Assembly: GCA_045591175.1 (NCBI GenBank)
Contig: JAZNSI010000005.1
Coordinates: 40,221-104,220, forward strand
Direction: 5' to 3'
Source: UBA11524 sp045591175
Lineage (GTDB): Bacteria; Bacillota; Clostridia; Christensenellales; Aristaeellaceae
DNA: 64,000 bases
Below, piece by piece: positions 8,132-16,581 of the stretch. How positions within the stretch are numbered: the first letter of the stretch is position 1; every line of letters begins with the position of its first letter. A program made the translations under genes and the position numbers. The notes below the pieces were generated by a model, which worked only from the letters and a program-made list of their open reading frames with translations, had not been told where the DNA came from and made no database searches.

Positions 8132-9475
8132 TTAAGCGTTCAGCTTGGCTTCCAGCGCTTCCTTGATCTTCTCGTAACCGGGCTTGCCCAGCAGCGCGAA
8201 CATGTTCTTCTTGTAGGCCTCAACGCCGGGCTGATCGAAGGGGTTCACGCCCAGCAGGTAGCCGCTCAGGCCGCAGGCCTTCTCGAAGAAGTAGCACAGG
8301 TAGCCGAAGTGATAGGCGTCCGCCTGGTCGATCTCAATGATGATGTTGGGGGTGCCGCCGTCCATGTGAGCCATCAGGGTGCCCTGGTAGGCCTTGGAGT
8401 TGACGAACTGCACGGACTTGCCAGCCAGGTAGTTCAGGCCGTCGATGTCCTCCGCGGCCTCCTCGATGAAGGCCTCGGTACGGGGCGCCTTCACCCAGAT
8501 GACGGTCTCGAACAGGTTGCGGGTGCCGTCCTGGATGAACTGGCCGATGGAGTGCAGGTCAGTGGAGAAGTTCGCGGCAGTGGGGAAAATGCCCTTCTGA
8601 TCCTTGCCCTCGGACTCGGCGAAGAGCTGCTTGAACCACTCGCCCATCATGGTCAGGGCGGGCTCGTAGTTCACCAGGATCTCGGTGTTCTTGCCCTTGC
8701 GGTACAGGATGTTGCGCAGGGCGGCGTACTGCATGGAGGGGTTGCAGTCGATGCAGCCTTCCTTGCAAACCTCGCGGGCCTCGGCAGCGCCCTTCATCAT
8801 GGCCTCGATGTCGATACCGGCGGCAGCGATGGGCAGCAGGCCCACAGCGGTCAGCACGGAGAAACGGCCGCCCACCTCCTCCGGCACAACGAAGGTCTCG
8901 TAGCCCTCAACGTTGGCCAGGTTCTTCAGCGCGCCGCGAGCCTTGTCGGTGGTGGCGTAGATGCGGTCCTTGGCGCCTTCCTTGCCATACTTCTCCTCCA
9001 GCATCTTCTTGAAGACGCGGAAGGCGATGGCGGGCTCGGTGGTGGTGCCGGACTTGGAGATGATGTTGACAGAGAAGTCGCGGTCGCCGATGATCTTGAT
9101 GATGTCGTTCAGGTAGGAAGAGGAGATGTTGTTGCCGGCGAAGTAGATCTCGGGGATGCCCTCGGGACGCACGCCGTTGTACATCTGGCCGTTGACGAAC
9201 TCGATGGCCGCGCGGGCGCCCAGGTAGGAGCCGCCGATGCCGATGACGACCAGCACTTCGCTTTCGCCCTGGATCTTCTTGGCAGCCTTCTGGATGCGGG
9301 CAAACTCGTCCTTGTCGTAGTTGACCGGCAGATCCAGCCAGCCCAGGAAGTCGTTGCCAGCGCCCTTACCGCTCAGCAGAACTTCGTTGACAGTCTTCAT
9401 CAGGTCCTTCATATTGTCCAGTTCAGCCTGGTTCACAAAACCGTTGACGCCGGTGAGCTTGAGTTCCATCGCCAT
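8132..9475 (-). CDS. pgi: Glucose-6-phosphate isomerase
   Basis: Interconverts glucose 6-phosphate and fructose 6-phosphate in glycolysis, in the cytoplasm. At 447 residues it matches the short bacterial Pgi form. The sugar-phosphate binding motifs are visible: VVIGIGGSYLGARAAIE near residue 75 and IISKSGTTTEPAIAFRV near 145, plus EVGGRFSVLTAVGLLP and the C-terminal LLGVNPFDQPGVEAYK signature. The start ATG at 9475 is preceded by GGAG, and a perfect-spacing promoter lies upstream, so it is probably transcribed on its own. It links the sugar-degrading genes around it to central metabolism. Confidence 0.97.
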   Translation of the reverse strand: MAMELKLTGVNGFVNQAELDNMKDLMKTVNEVLLSGKGAGNDFLGWLDLPVNYDKDEFARIQKAAKKIQGESEVLVVIGIGGSYLGARAAIEFVNGQMYNGVRPEGIPEIYFAGNNISSSYLNDIIKIIGDRDFSVNIISKSGTTTEPAIAFRVFKKMLEEKYGKEGAKDRIYATTDKARGALKNLANVEGYETFVVPEEVGGRFSVLTAVGLLPIAAAGIDIEAMMKGAAEAREVCKEGCIDCNPSMQYAALRNILYRKGKNTEILVNYEPALTMMGEWFKQLFAESEGKDQKGIFPTAANFSTDLHSIGQFIQDGTRNLFETVIWVKAPRTEAFIEEAAEDIDGLNYLAGKSVQFVNSKAYQGTLMAHMDGGTPNIIIEIDQADAYHFGYLCYFFEKACGLSGYLLGVNPFDQPGVEAYKKNMFALLGKPGYEKIKEALEAKLNA

Positions 9476-9537
9476 GGTGATCGCTCCATTTCTTTATGTC
9501 GTAATATTGCAGATTGCAGGCATATCATGCCATGATC

Positions 9538-9566
9538 ATTATACCGCGGATACGGTTGATTTGCAA
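9538..9566 (-). promoter_or_regulatory. pgi promoter
   Basis: On the minus strand, -35 TTGCAA (9561-9566) and -10 TATAAT (9538-9543) are 17 bases apart. Confidence 0.8.
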
Positions 9567-9633
9567 GGGGGGGACGTCATCCGCCGCCTATTTTTCACGC
9601 CGTGAATGTGACGTGGCACTCCCCCGCGGCAGC

Positions 9634-9664
9634 AAAAAGCGCTCCCCGGTTTCCCGGAGAGCGC
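9634..9664 (-). terminator. Terminator of the first sugar ABC operon
   Basis: On the minus strand a GCGCTCTCCGG/CCGGGGAGCGC stem is followed by TTTTTG, downstream of the permease gene that stops at 9730. Confidence 0.8.
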
Positions 9665-9729
9665 CGATATGCATTTGCGCAGAGGAAGTCGGGCGATCAG
9701 CCGTCCTTCCTGCTATGCTGCGATCAGGA

Positions 9730-11526
9730 TTACTCCTTCACGCCGCCAACCGCAACGCCGGCGATGATGTACTTAGACAGGCAGAAGTACACGATCAGCA
9801 GCGGCAACGCCGTCAGCGTCAGGCCCAGGTAGATGGAGCCGTAGTCGGTACGATAGATATCGCCGCGCAGCTCCTTGACCATCATGGGCAGCGTCTTCAT
9901 TTCAGACTTGGACAGCAGCATCAGGGGGGTCAGGTAGTTGTTCCAGGAACCGATGACCGCCATGATGCCCATGGTCGCCATTGCGGGGATCATGATGGGC
10001 ATAACGATGCGGTTGTAGGTGTAGAACTCGCCTGCGCCGTCGATACGGGCCGCTTCCACCAGCGACACCTGGAAGTTGGCTTCCAGATACTGCTTGAAGA
10101 AGAACACCGTAGAGGCCGATGCAATGGCCGGGATGATCAGCGGCAGATAGCTGTTGGTCCACTCCAGCTGGTACATGAACATGAAGAAGCCGGTACCGGT
10201 GACCTGGCCGGGGATCATGATGATGGCCAGGATCATCGCGTAGAGCAGCTTCGCGCCCTTGAACTTGTACACCGTCAGGCCGTAGGCGGTCAGGGCGGAG
10301 AAGTACACGCTCAGGATCGTGGAGCCAAAGGCAATGATCGCGCTGTTCTTGAAGCCCAGCATGACGTCAAAGTGCTTCGCCTGCAGCGTATTCCAGTTGA
10401 TAGACAGGAACTTGGAGGGGATCAGAGACACGCCGCTCTGGATCTGCTGAGAGTTACGGGTCGCGTTGACGATCATCAGCCAGAAGGGCAGCAGGCTCAG
10501 CACGCTCAGGGAGATGCAGAGCACATAGATCATCGTGCGCTTGGTATTGGTCACGGTGGTGCAGTGCAGCAGCAGCGCGGCCAGGGGCATCAGCATCAGC
10601 GCGATGGCCAGCGGCCAGTTCATGACCGGCGCGCTGAAGGGCAGCTTGACGGGGATCGCGCGCAGGCGCAGCACCGCAAAGCTCAGCGCCAGGAAGGCGA
10701 TCAGATTCGCAAAGCTGGCAAAGGTGTACAGCTTGCTGACCAGACGATCGCCGCCGGCCCAAACCAGGCCCAGGGCAACCACCAGCATCGCTGCGCCCAC
10801 CCAAATAGCTACGTAGAAATCGGTAAAGCTTGTGGGGTAGAGCGCGCCGCCCTGGTTGATGATCTGCATATCCAGCTGGATCTCAGCAGGCAGCTTGCCA
10901 GGCAGCAGCGCGAACGTCAGGCCGGAGGCAGAGTCGGCCTGCTCCAGCTCGGCCTTCTGCGCCAGAAGCTCATTGACGTTGACCTGTTCCTTGTTGACCT
11001 TGCCCAGCTGCTTATAGACCGCATCCTGGGTCTTCTGGACCTTGGCAACATCCGTGCCTTCAGCAGCCATGGCGTCGATAGCCACCTGCTGACGGACAAT
11101 CTTGATCATCACGGTGTAGCGCTCGTTAGACACAGCGAATTCCTTATCCAGATCCGCAGAGGTCACGTTACCGGTGGCCTTCTGCTCCTCCAGATCGGCA
11201 CGCTTCACATCCAGCGCAGACTGCCAGTTGACCAGCTCGGTCCACACATCCTGACGGTTCTCAAAGGCAGGCTTGGCCGCTTCCATTTCCGCAGCCAGCA
11301 ATGCCGGCAGGCCTTCCGTCGGAACGGCCTCGATCGTCACGTCCTTGACCTTGTTGTTCTCGCGCACCAGCTTATCGGCCGCACGGGTCACGGAGCCTTC
11401 TTCCTTGACGATGTCCTCCATCAGGGAGATCATCGTGTTATCCTCAAACGTTGCGATGGGCAGGAACAGGCACACCAGGGACAGGATGATCAGAACGGAA
11501 TAGATAATTCTGCGATTCTTCTTCAT
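9730..11526 (-). CDS. Sugar ABC transporter permease (MalG type) with long N-terminal extension
   Basis: Membrane permease of 598 residues, about twice the usual 275-300 for MalG-type subunits. The C-terminal half (from about residue 330, FWLMIVNATRNSQ) is a normal binding-protein-dependent permease with the EAA loop in VEAARIDGAGEFYTYNRIV. The extra N-terminal part has one membrane segment (residues 6-24), an exposed coiled-coil-rich stretch of about 180 residues (35-215), then about four further membrane segments. The start ATG at 11526 (MKKNRR) follows a GGGGGT/AGGAG stretch, 13 bases after the upstream permease stop. The extension may contact the binding protein or cell wall; that is inference. 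Confidence 0.88.
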   Translation of the reverse strand: MKKNRRIIYSVLIILSLVCLFLPIATFEDNTMISLMEDIVKEEGSVTRAADKLVRENNKVKDVTIEAVPTEGLPALLAAEMEAAKPAFENRQDVWTELVNWQSALDVKRADLEEQKATGNVTSADLDKEFAVSNERYTVMIKIVRQQVAIDAMAAEGTDVAKVQKTQDAVYKQLGKVNKEQVNVNELLAQKAELEQADSASGLTFALLPGKLPAEIQLDMQIINQGGALYPTSFTDFYVAIWVGAAMLVVALGLVWAGGDRLVSKLYTFASFANLIAFLALSFAVLRLRAIPVKLPFSAPVMNWPLAIALMLMPLAALLLHCTTVTNTKRTMIYVLCISLSVLSLLPFWLMIVNATRNSQQIQSGVSLIPSKFLSINWNTLQAKHFDVMLGFKNSAIIAFGSTILSVYFSALTAYGLTVYKFKGAKLLYAMILAIIMIPGQVTGTGFFMFMYQLEWTNSYLPLIIPAIASASTVFFFKQYLEANFQVSLVEAARIDGAGEFYTYNRIVMPIMIPAMATMGIMAVIGSWNNYLTPLMLLSKSEMKTLPMMVKELRGDIYRTDYGSIYLGLTLTALPLLIVYFCLSKYIIAGVAVGGVKE

Positions 11527-11539
11527 TGCTCCTACCCCC

Positions 11540-12907
11540 TTACTTAATCTTATGCGGCTTGGCATCGCGGTCCTTCATCAGCGCGGAGAGGATCAGCGAG
11601 CAGATGACGATGATGCCGAACAGCACGACGGAAGCCGCGCTGGCGATGTTGAAGTTATTGGGTGCCTCGAAGCCCTGCTGGTAGATGAAGCGGGCGACGG
11701 TGTTAGTGGTGTAGTCCGGGGCGCCCTGGGTCATCAGGTGAGGAATATCGAACATGGTCAGGCCGCCGACGAGGGAGGTGACCAGGTTGTACAGCAGGAT
11801 GGGCTTGATCAGGGGCAGGGTGATCTTCCAGAAGGTCTGACGGGAAGAACAGCCGTCCACCAGGGCCGCCTCAAACAGCGCAGGGTTGATGCCCATGATA
11901 CCGGCGATCATGATGATCATGGTATTGCCGTACCACATCCACCACTGGATGAAGGACACCGTGCCGCGGGCCGCAGCAACATTGCGCATGAACTCGAAGG
12001 GGCCATTCAGCAGGCCGAACTGCTGCAACAGGGTATTGATGGGGCCAACGGGGTAGCCCATCAGCGCCATGAACAGAATACCGATGGTGGCAGCGGTGAT
12101 GATGTTGGGCATGAAGATCAGCACCTTGAAGCCGCCCTGGAACCGCAGGCGCATACGGCTGTCCGTGAACCAGCTGGCCAGGATCAGCGCCATGCTGATC
12201 TGGGGCACGAAGTTGAACAACCACATGATGACGGTGTTGCCCAGGGACTTCCAGAAGAAGCCTGCAATCTCCGTATCAAAGGCAAAGAGCTTTGCAAAGT
12301 TGTCAAAACCGATGATCTTGTTGTCCAGCACCTTCGCCCAAGTCGCCGCATCCGTCAGGGACGTGCGGAACGTAAAGAAAATGGGGTACAGCTGGAACAC
12401 CAGGAACACGATAACAAACGGCGCCACAAACAGATAGCCGTACTTATCGTAGCTGATAGACTTGCGCTTGACCTTTTTCCCGTAGCTAATGGGCCTGCGC
12501 TGTTCCTGTCGATTATCCTCTGCTTCAAGCGAATTGAAATCGTTCTGCATGATAGCCATTGATACAATCCCAAGGCCGAAAAGTGTTAGAATAAGGTAAG
12601 TAATTTCATTTCCTTTTGCCGTATGGCCCCATTTTGTAAAGCATTCCTTTACGGTTATCCCCCTGGTGTACCACCAGTAAATGCTGTAAAAAGGAACCAG
12701 AACCAGACACAGCATTTCCTTCCAGCAGCCACGATCATCTTCCGTAATTGCTCTGATGTTTTTGACCAGCAGATAGTACCAATAGATGCCGTAGATGCCA
12801 AAAGTAATGATTGTCAGCAAGATGCAAGCTGCAATACTCCGTGTACTTATCGGGTATATGAGCTTATCCATCTTGTCATTGGGCGCATTTGCAGTAATCT
12901 TTTGCAT
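11540..12907 (-). CDS. Sugar ABC transporter permease (MalF type) with N-terminal DUF4234 domain
   Basis: Membrane permease of 455 residues. The C-terminal 300 residues are a MalF/UgpA-type permease (GYLFVAPFVIVFLVFQLYPI; EAA loop FEAALVDGCSSRQTFWKI). Residues about 20-130 form a separate module with three hydrophobic helices (CILLTIITFGIYGIYWYY, then MLCLVLVPFYSIYWWYTRG, then ITYLILTLFGLGIVSMAIMQ) that matches the DUF4234 pattern of small membrane proteins. A charged linker (about 135-155) joins them. DUF4234 fused to a sugar permease is unusual. The start ATG at 12907 is preceded by AGGGGTGG. It pairs with the permease at 9730-11526 and the binding protein at 13095-14453; no ATPase is in the operon. 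Confidence 0.88.
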   Translation of the reverse strand: MQKITANAPNDKMDKLIYPISTRSIAACILLTIITFGIYGIYWYYLLVKNIRAITEDDRGCWKEMLCLVLVPFYSIYWWYTRGITVKECFTKWGHTAKGNEITYLILTLFGLGIVSMAIMQNDFNSLEAEDNRQEQRRPISYGKKVKRKSISYDKYGYLFVAPFVIVFLVFQLYPIFFTFRTSLTDAATWAKVLDNKIIGFDNFAKLFAFDTEIAGFFWKSLGNTVIMWLFNFVPQISMALILASWFTDSRMRLRFQGGFKVLIFMPNIITAATIGILFMALMGYPVGPINTLLQQFGLLNGPFEFMRNVAAARGTVSFIQWWMWYGNTMIIMIAGIMGINPALFEAALVDGCSSRQTFWKITLPLIKPILLYNLVTSLVGGLTMFDIPHLMTQGAPDYTTNTVARFIYQQGFEAPNNFNIASAASVVLFGIIVICSLILSALMKDRDAKPHKIK

Positions 12908-12961
12908 TCTTCCACCCCTTTTGCATGTTCATGATACTACCCCCGGCGGGGTAAAATACCT

Positions 12962-13009
12962 GATTCTTCCGCTGGATTCTCCGCACCGGAAGAACCCGGC
13001 GGAAGAATC
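12962..13009. repeat. Inverted repeat between binding-protein and permease genes
   Basis: GATTCTTCCGC (12962-12972) and GCGGAAGAATC (12999-13009) form an 11-bp stem around a 26-base loop, right after the operon-internal terminator. It could be an mRNA-stabilising or processing hairpin. Confidence 0.6.
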
Positions 13010-13057
13010 AAGAAAAGGGGCTGCCTCTGCCCCAATGAAGTTGCAGGAGGCAGCCCC
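13010..13057 (-). terminator. Operon-internal terminator after the binding-protein gene
   Basis: On the minus strand GGGGCTGCCTC/GAGGCAGCCCC is followed by TTTTCTT. Placed between the binding-protein gene and the permeases, it probably lets only part of the transcripts read on, giving more binding protein than permease. Confidence 0.75.
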
Positions 13058-13094
13058 AGGTGTTGCTTATCCTAGTATCGCCTATGCGATTAGA

Positions 13095-14453
13095 TTACTC
13101 AACAACCAGCTCGGGGAACTGGGCAGTGACCTGAGCCTTGAAGTCGGCAATGCAGGTGTCCAGATCCTTCTCGCCCTTGGAGTAGGGAGTGGTGACGAAG
13201 TCAGACCACAGGGAGTTCATCTTCTCGTCGTAGTCGGTCATGATGGAGCCGTTGGCCAGGTTAGCAGCCTCGGCGAAGATGGAGTAGTGGTCCTGGCCGC
13301 CCAGGAAGGGGTTGGGAGTGCCGCCCTCGGCCAGAATCTTGTCAACCACAGCGTTGGAGCCGACGAAGTCGCCGGAGTCCTTAGCGTAGGTGTACAGGAA
13401 CTCTTCGCTCATGGTGAAGAACAGGATGAAGTCCTTGATAGCAGCCTTCTTGGCATCGGAAGCAGCCTCAACCTTAGCAGCGTTGGCGCCGATCCAGGTG
13501 CCGCCCCAGCTGTAGCCCACAGGGCCAGCGACCATGCGCCAGTCACCGTAGGTGCCGCCGTCGGCTTCGCAAGCAGCCTTCATCTCTTCGTCGGTCATCT
13601 TGTCGTTGGTGGTCAGGCCGCAGTTGGGCTTCAGGGTGTAGTGCAGGCCCCAGGTGGGCAGGAAGAAGCACAGGGTGGTGTCGGTCTTCATGCCGGCGAA
13701 CCAGACCTCGGACCAGGCGTTGCCCTTGTTGGACAGGTCGTCCTGCTCCAGCTCAACAGCCAGATCCAGGTAGTCGTACAGGATGGGATCGATGACCAGC
13801 TTGCCATCGACGACCCAGCCCTGCTCACGGCCGAAGTTGAAAGCGTTCCAGATGTCGCCAGCGCCAACGACCATCTTGGTCGCGCCTTCGGACTTCTCGT
13901 TCACAACAGCGGCGGTCTCCATGAACTTGTCCCAGTCAGCAACCAGAGCCTGGAACTCTTCGGGAGTGGTGACGCCCAGGTACTTCTCAGCCAGGGAAGC
14001 ACGGTACATCAGAGCGCCGGGGGTAGCCTGCCAGGACAGACCCTTCAGTTCGCCGGTGGCAGTGTTGGTGCCGATCTGCTTCATCACGGGGATAGCAGCA
14101 GCCACGTCAGCCTCGGTGATGCCAACCTTGGACAGGTCAGCGGTCACAGCGGAGTTGACGTACTTCTTAACGAAAGCAGCTTCCAGGGTGAACACGTCGG
14201 GAGCTTCGTCAGAAGCAGCGGCGGAAGCCATGATGGCGTCCACCTTGGAGGTGTACTCACCACCGTCGGTGGGATAGATGGTGTAGTTGATCTTCACATT
14301 GGGATGAGAGGGGGCATAGTACTTGTTGATCATGCCTTCCAGCTCATTGGTGAAGGACCACACGTTCAGGGTGATCTCTTCTTCGGCGCCAGCAAAGCTC
14401 ATCATGCCCAGGAGCATCATGACAGCCAGAACCATGGAAAGGATCTTCTTCAT
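13095..14453 (-). CDS. Extracellular sugar-binding protein (ABC transporter, family 1)
   Basis: Solute-binding protein of 452 residues that should capture an oligosaccharide outside the membrane for the two permeases downstream. Residues 1-23 are a signal peptide ending SFAGA/EEE; there is no lipobox cysteine, unlike most Gram-positive binding proteins. The mature part opens ITLNVWSFTNELEGMI, the usual family 1 beginning, and contains WQATPGALMYRASLAEKYLG and a Trp-rich sugar cleft. The start ATG at 14453 is preceded by AGGAGG. Its promoter carries two LacI-type sites upstream. The substrate is unknown; the operator shared with GH94 hints at a beta-glucoside. Confidence 0.92.
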   Translation of the reverse strand: MKKILSMVLAVMMLLGMMSFAGAEEEITLNVWSFTNELEGMINKYYAPSHPNVKINYTIYPTDGGEYTSKVDAIMASAAASDEAPDVFTLEAAFVKKYVNSAVTADLSKVGITEADVAAAIPVMKQIGTNTATGELKGLSWQATPGALMYRASLAEKYLGVTTPEEFQALVADWDKFMETAAVVNEKSEGATKMVVGAGDIWNAFNFGREQGWVVDGKLVIDPILYDYLDLAVELEQDDLSNKGNAWSEVWFAGMKTDTTLCFFLPTWGLHYTLKPNCGLTTNDKMTDEEMKAACEADGGTYGDWRMVAGPVGYSWGGTWIGANAAKVEAASDAKKAAIKDFILFFTMSEEFLYTYAKDSGDFVGSNAVVDKILAEGGTPNPFLGGQDHYSIFAEAANLANGSIMTDYDEKMNSLWSDFVTTPYSKGEKDLDTCIADFKAQVTAQFPELVVE

Positions 14454-14690
14454 AGGGGGTTCCTCCTTGTTTTTTTGCAGCTCGCGGCTGCATTTTTATC
14501 AATAAACAGCACCACAGCACTGTTTAAAGACGTCTTCCAGAACCGGAGAAATGGGGCGCAACGGTGCCCTTTGGCTTTCTAAACCGGTTTCGTGTAAGCA
14601 TAGTATACATGAATGGTTTGCAAAAATCAAGATGTTATTTTGTATTTTTTCACTATTTTTTCGTCCAACTTTCACATATTGAGTCCGTTT

Positions 14691-14726
14691 GGAAACGTTA
14701 ACATCGTGCATTTTCCAACGTTTTCG
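14691..14726. promoter_or_regulatory. Pair of LacI/CcpA-type operators
   Basis: GGAAACGTTAAC (14691-14702) and CCAACGTTTTCG (14715-14726) have centres 23 bases apart, about 65-100 bases upstream of the -35 box. The second shares the 10-base core CGAAAACGTT (minus strand) with the sites near 2360 and 27860. Upstream placement fits activation or a looping repressor. Confidence 0.55.
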
Positions 14727-14862
14727 CTGCTTTTTCGGTAGAGCTTTCAATCCCACAAATTTTCTGCACTTTTTCCGTACTTCCATCAAATTTGTTTGTT
14801 CCTGCTTGGGACAGGCGTCCCATTTCTTCATATCCTATTGACAAACTGCATTGCACATTCAC

Positions 14863-14889
14863 AAAAAGGACTCCCCTTCCGGAGAGTCC
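14863..14889 (-). terminator. Terminator of the Rrf2 regulator gene
   Basis: On the minus strand GGACTCTCC/GGGGAGTCC with a short loop is followed by TTTTTGTG. Confidence 0.8.
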
Positions 14890-14895
14890 ATGTAA

Positions 14896-15315
14896 TCATG
14901 CTTTCTGTTCCATCTTCTCCAGCACATCCTGGAGGGTGATGTTCTTCAAATAATCCTGAATGACCCGGTCCAGCCCCTCCCAGATGTAGAGGGTCTCGCA
15001 GCCGTTGCAGCGTTCGCAGTCGTTGGGCGCATGATCCAGGCAAGCCACAGGATGCATGGAGCCCTCGACACATTCCAGCACGTCATACACCGTGCAAGTC
15101 TTGGGATCCGTGACCAGCCGATATCCGCCCTGATGGCCGCGGGTGCCCTGCATCACGCCCGCCTGGGAAAGCACCAGCGCGATCTGCTCCAAATACTTCT
15201 TGGACACATTCTGCCGCTCGGCAATGTCCTTCAGGGCCACAGGGCCAGTCTTCTGGTGCTGGATCATATCGATCATCATGCGCAGTGCGTAGCGTCCCTT
15301 GGTCGAAATCTTCAT
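14896..15315 (-). CDS. Rrf2 family transcriptional regulator
   Basis: Winged-helix regulator of 139 residues, the normal Rrf2/IscR size. The N-terminus KISTKGRYALRMMIDM and the helix-turn-helix KDIAERQNVSKKYLEQI are typical, as is GYRLVTDP in the wing. Cysteines in the sensor part (ACLDHAPNDCERCNGC, about residues 92-107) match an Fe-S cluster ligand set as in IscR, though the spacing is not identical to E. coli IscR. No isc/suf or cysteine genes are next to it, so its target is unknown. The start ATG at 15315 follows GAAAGGA. It is divergent from the tRNA thiolation gene. Confidence 0.9.
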   Translation of the reverse strand: MKISTKGRYALRMMIDMIQHQKTGPVALKDIAERQNVSKKYLEQIALVLSQAGVMQGTRGHQGGYRLVTDPKTCTVYDVLECVEGSMHPVACLDHAPNDCERCNGCETLYIWEGLDRVIQDYLKNITLQDVLEKMEQKA

Positions 15316-15360
15316 GCGTACCGTTCCTTTCGAAACAAGCGTTATTTATCATTCCTTCTA

Positions 15361-15389
15361 ATTATAGCATATCTCTTCCCGCATTGCAA
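15361..15389 (-). promoter_or_regulatory. Promoter of the Rrf2 gene
   Basis: On the minus strand, -35 TTGCAA (15384-15389) and -10 TATAAT (15361-15366) are 17 bases apart, with a leader of about 40 bases. Confidence 0.75.
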
Positions 15390-15451
15390 CCGTTATTCCG
15401 GGGAAGTTTCTGCATTTTCCCAGGCAGGCATCTTCCGCGGCGCCGCGGGCA

Positions 15452-15480
15452 TTGCATTTTCAGGAGGAATATGCTATGAT
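15452..15480 (+). promoter_or_regulatory. Promoter of the TtcA-like gene
   Basis: -35 TTGCAT (15452-15457) and -10 TATGAT (15475-15480) are 17 bases apart. Because the -10 box includes the first in-frame ATG codons, transcription should begin near 15487, which argues for the downstream start at 15533. Confidence 0.65.
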
Positions 15481-15532
15481 GCTTGCGCAGAGCGCGCCGG
15501 ACGCGCTCACACCTTACAGCCGGAGGACAGAT

Positions 15533-16420
15533 ATGGCCCGTACCCTCTCCCCTGCCGCGCGCATGGAGCGCTCGATCCTCACCGACTTCCGCAAAACGCT
15601 GTGGAAGCCTTTCATTGCTGCCATCAAGCAGTATGAGCTGATCCGCGAGGGCGACCGGATCGCCGTGTGCATCTCCGGCGGCAAGGATTCGATGCTGCTG
15701 GCCAAGCTCTTCCAGGTGCTGCACCGGCATACCGCGGTGCCCTTCGAGCTGGAATTCATCGTGATGGACCCGGGCTATAATCCCGTCAACCGGCAGAAGA
15801 TCATCGATAACGCCGCGCAGATGGAGATCCCCATCCGCATTTTCGATTCGGATATTTTCGACGCCGCCACCAACGCTGAACGCAATCCCTGCTACCTCTG
15901 CGCAAGGATGCGCCGCGGCTTCCTCTATGACCGCGCCCAGGAGCTGGGCTGCAATAAGATCGCCCTGGGACATCACTTCAACGACGTGATCGAGACCACG
16001 CTGATCGGCATGTTCTACGGCAGCCAGCTGCAGGCGATGCTCCCCAAGCTGCACAGCCGCAACTTTACGGGCATGGAGCTCATCCGCCCGATGTACATGA
16101 TCCACGAGGACACGATCAAGGCATGGTGCGCCGCGAATGAATTGTCCTTCATCCAGTGCGCATGCCGCTTTGTGGAGCAGCGCGACCAGAGCCTGGACGG
16201 CGTGGGCGACTCCAAGCGCCAGGAGGTCAAGGTGCTGCTGCGGCAGATGCGGGAGCGGGATCCCGATGTGGAAAAGAGCATCTTCAACAGCATCCACACT
16301 GTCACCCTGGATACCTTCCCTGGGTGGAAGATCCACGGCGAGAGCCACTCCTACCTGGAGGAATACGACCTTTGGCCGGACACCTTCCGCGGGATGACGA
16401 ATCCAAACAAATCCGAATGA
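15533..16420 (+). CDS. TtcA-family tRNA thiolation ATPase (PP-loop)
   Basis: Cytoplasmic ATP-pyrophosphatase-fold protein of 295 residues, probably adding sulfur to a tRNA base (2-thiocytidine in TtcA, or a related thiolation). The PP-loop SGGKDSMLL is present, with PCYLCARMRRG (CxxC) and the later Cys pair in QCACRF that together could hold an Fe-S cluster, as in TtcA. HHFNDVIET is the usual third motif. I chose the ATG at 15533 (MARTLSPAARM), which has GGAGGA before it; upstream ATGs at 15476/15479 lie inside the predicted -10 box. It stands alone between its promoter and a strong terminator. Confidence 0.87.
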   Translation: MARTLSPAARMERSILTDFRKTLWKPFIAAIKQYELIREGDRIAVCISGGKDSMLLAKLFQVLHRHTAVPFELEFIVMDPGYNPVNRQKIIDNAAQMEIPIRIFDSDIFDAATNAERNPCYLCARMRRGFLYDRAQELGCNKIALGHHFNDVIETTLIGMFYGSQLQAMLPKLHSRNFTGMELIRPMYMIHEDTIKAWCAANELSFIQCACRFVEQRDQSLDGVGDSKRQEVKVLLRQMRERDPDVEKSIFNSIHTVTLDTFPGWKIHGESHSYLEEYDLWPDTFRGMTNPNKSE

Positions 16421-16444
16421 GAGGCCATGCGCCTCTCTTTTTTT
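16419..16444 (+). terminator. Terminator after the TtcA-like gene
   Basis: GAGAGGC/GCCTCTC stem followed by seven T, overlapping the stop codon. Confidence 0.85.
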
Positions 16445-16474
16445 GCTTGATTCTTCTTACCTTTTGCAGCATTA

Positions 16475-16503
16475 TTGACGGCATACAATCATTCATGTAT
16501 ACT
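16475..16503 (+). promoter_or_regulatory. Xylanase promoter
   Basis: -35 TTGACG (16475-16480) and -10 TATACT (16498-16503) are 17 bases apart. The leader of about 70 bases contains a TCGGC/GCCGA hairpin around 16542-16560. Confidence 0.78.
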
Positions 16504-16581
16504 ATTTAGGTAAGAATTCCCCAGCAATTTCATCATGGAGGTCGGCTCGGAGAGGGCCGATCAGGAAAGGAGTTCCCCTAT

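Larger units (their letters stand above)
14454..14895 (-). promoter_or_regulatory. Regulatory region of the first sugar ABC operon
   Basis: This 440-base gap is AT-rich. On the minus strand it holds -35 TTGATT (14625-14630) and -10 TATACT (14602-14607) 17 bases apart, an untranslated leader of about 140 bases, and two LacI-type sites at 14691-14702 and 14715-14726. The far end holds the Rrf2 gene terminator. An open frame at 14499-14831 crosses all of these and is not considered a gene. Confidence 0.75.

Noticed and set aside
14499..14831. 110-codon minus-strand frame MKKWDACPKQEQ
   Set aside because: It spans the operators, promoter and leader of the sugar ABC operon and has no convincing ribosome site or family resemblance.
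15452..15532. Upstream start codons (15476, 15479) for the TtcA-like gene
   Set aside because: They lie in or next to the -10 box of a well-formed promoter; the ATG at 15533 has GGAGGA and gives the usual family length.
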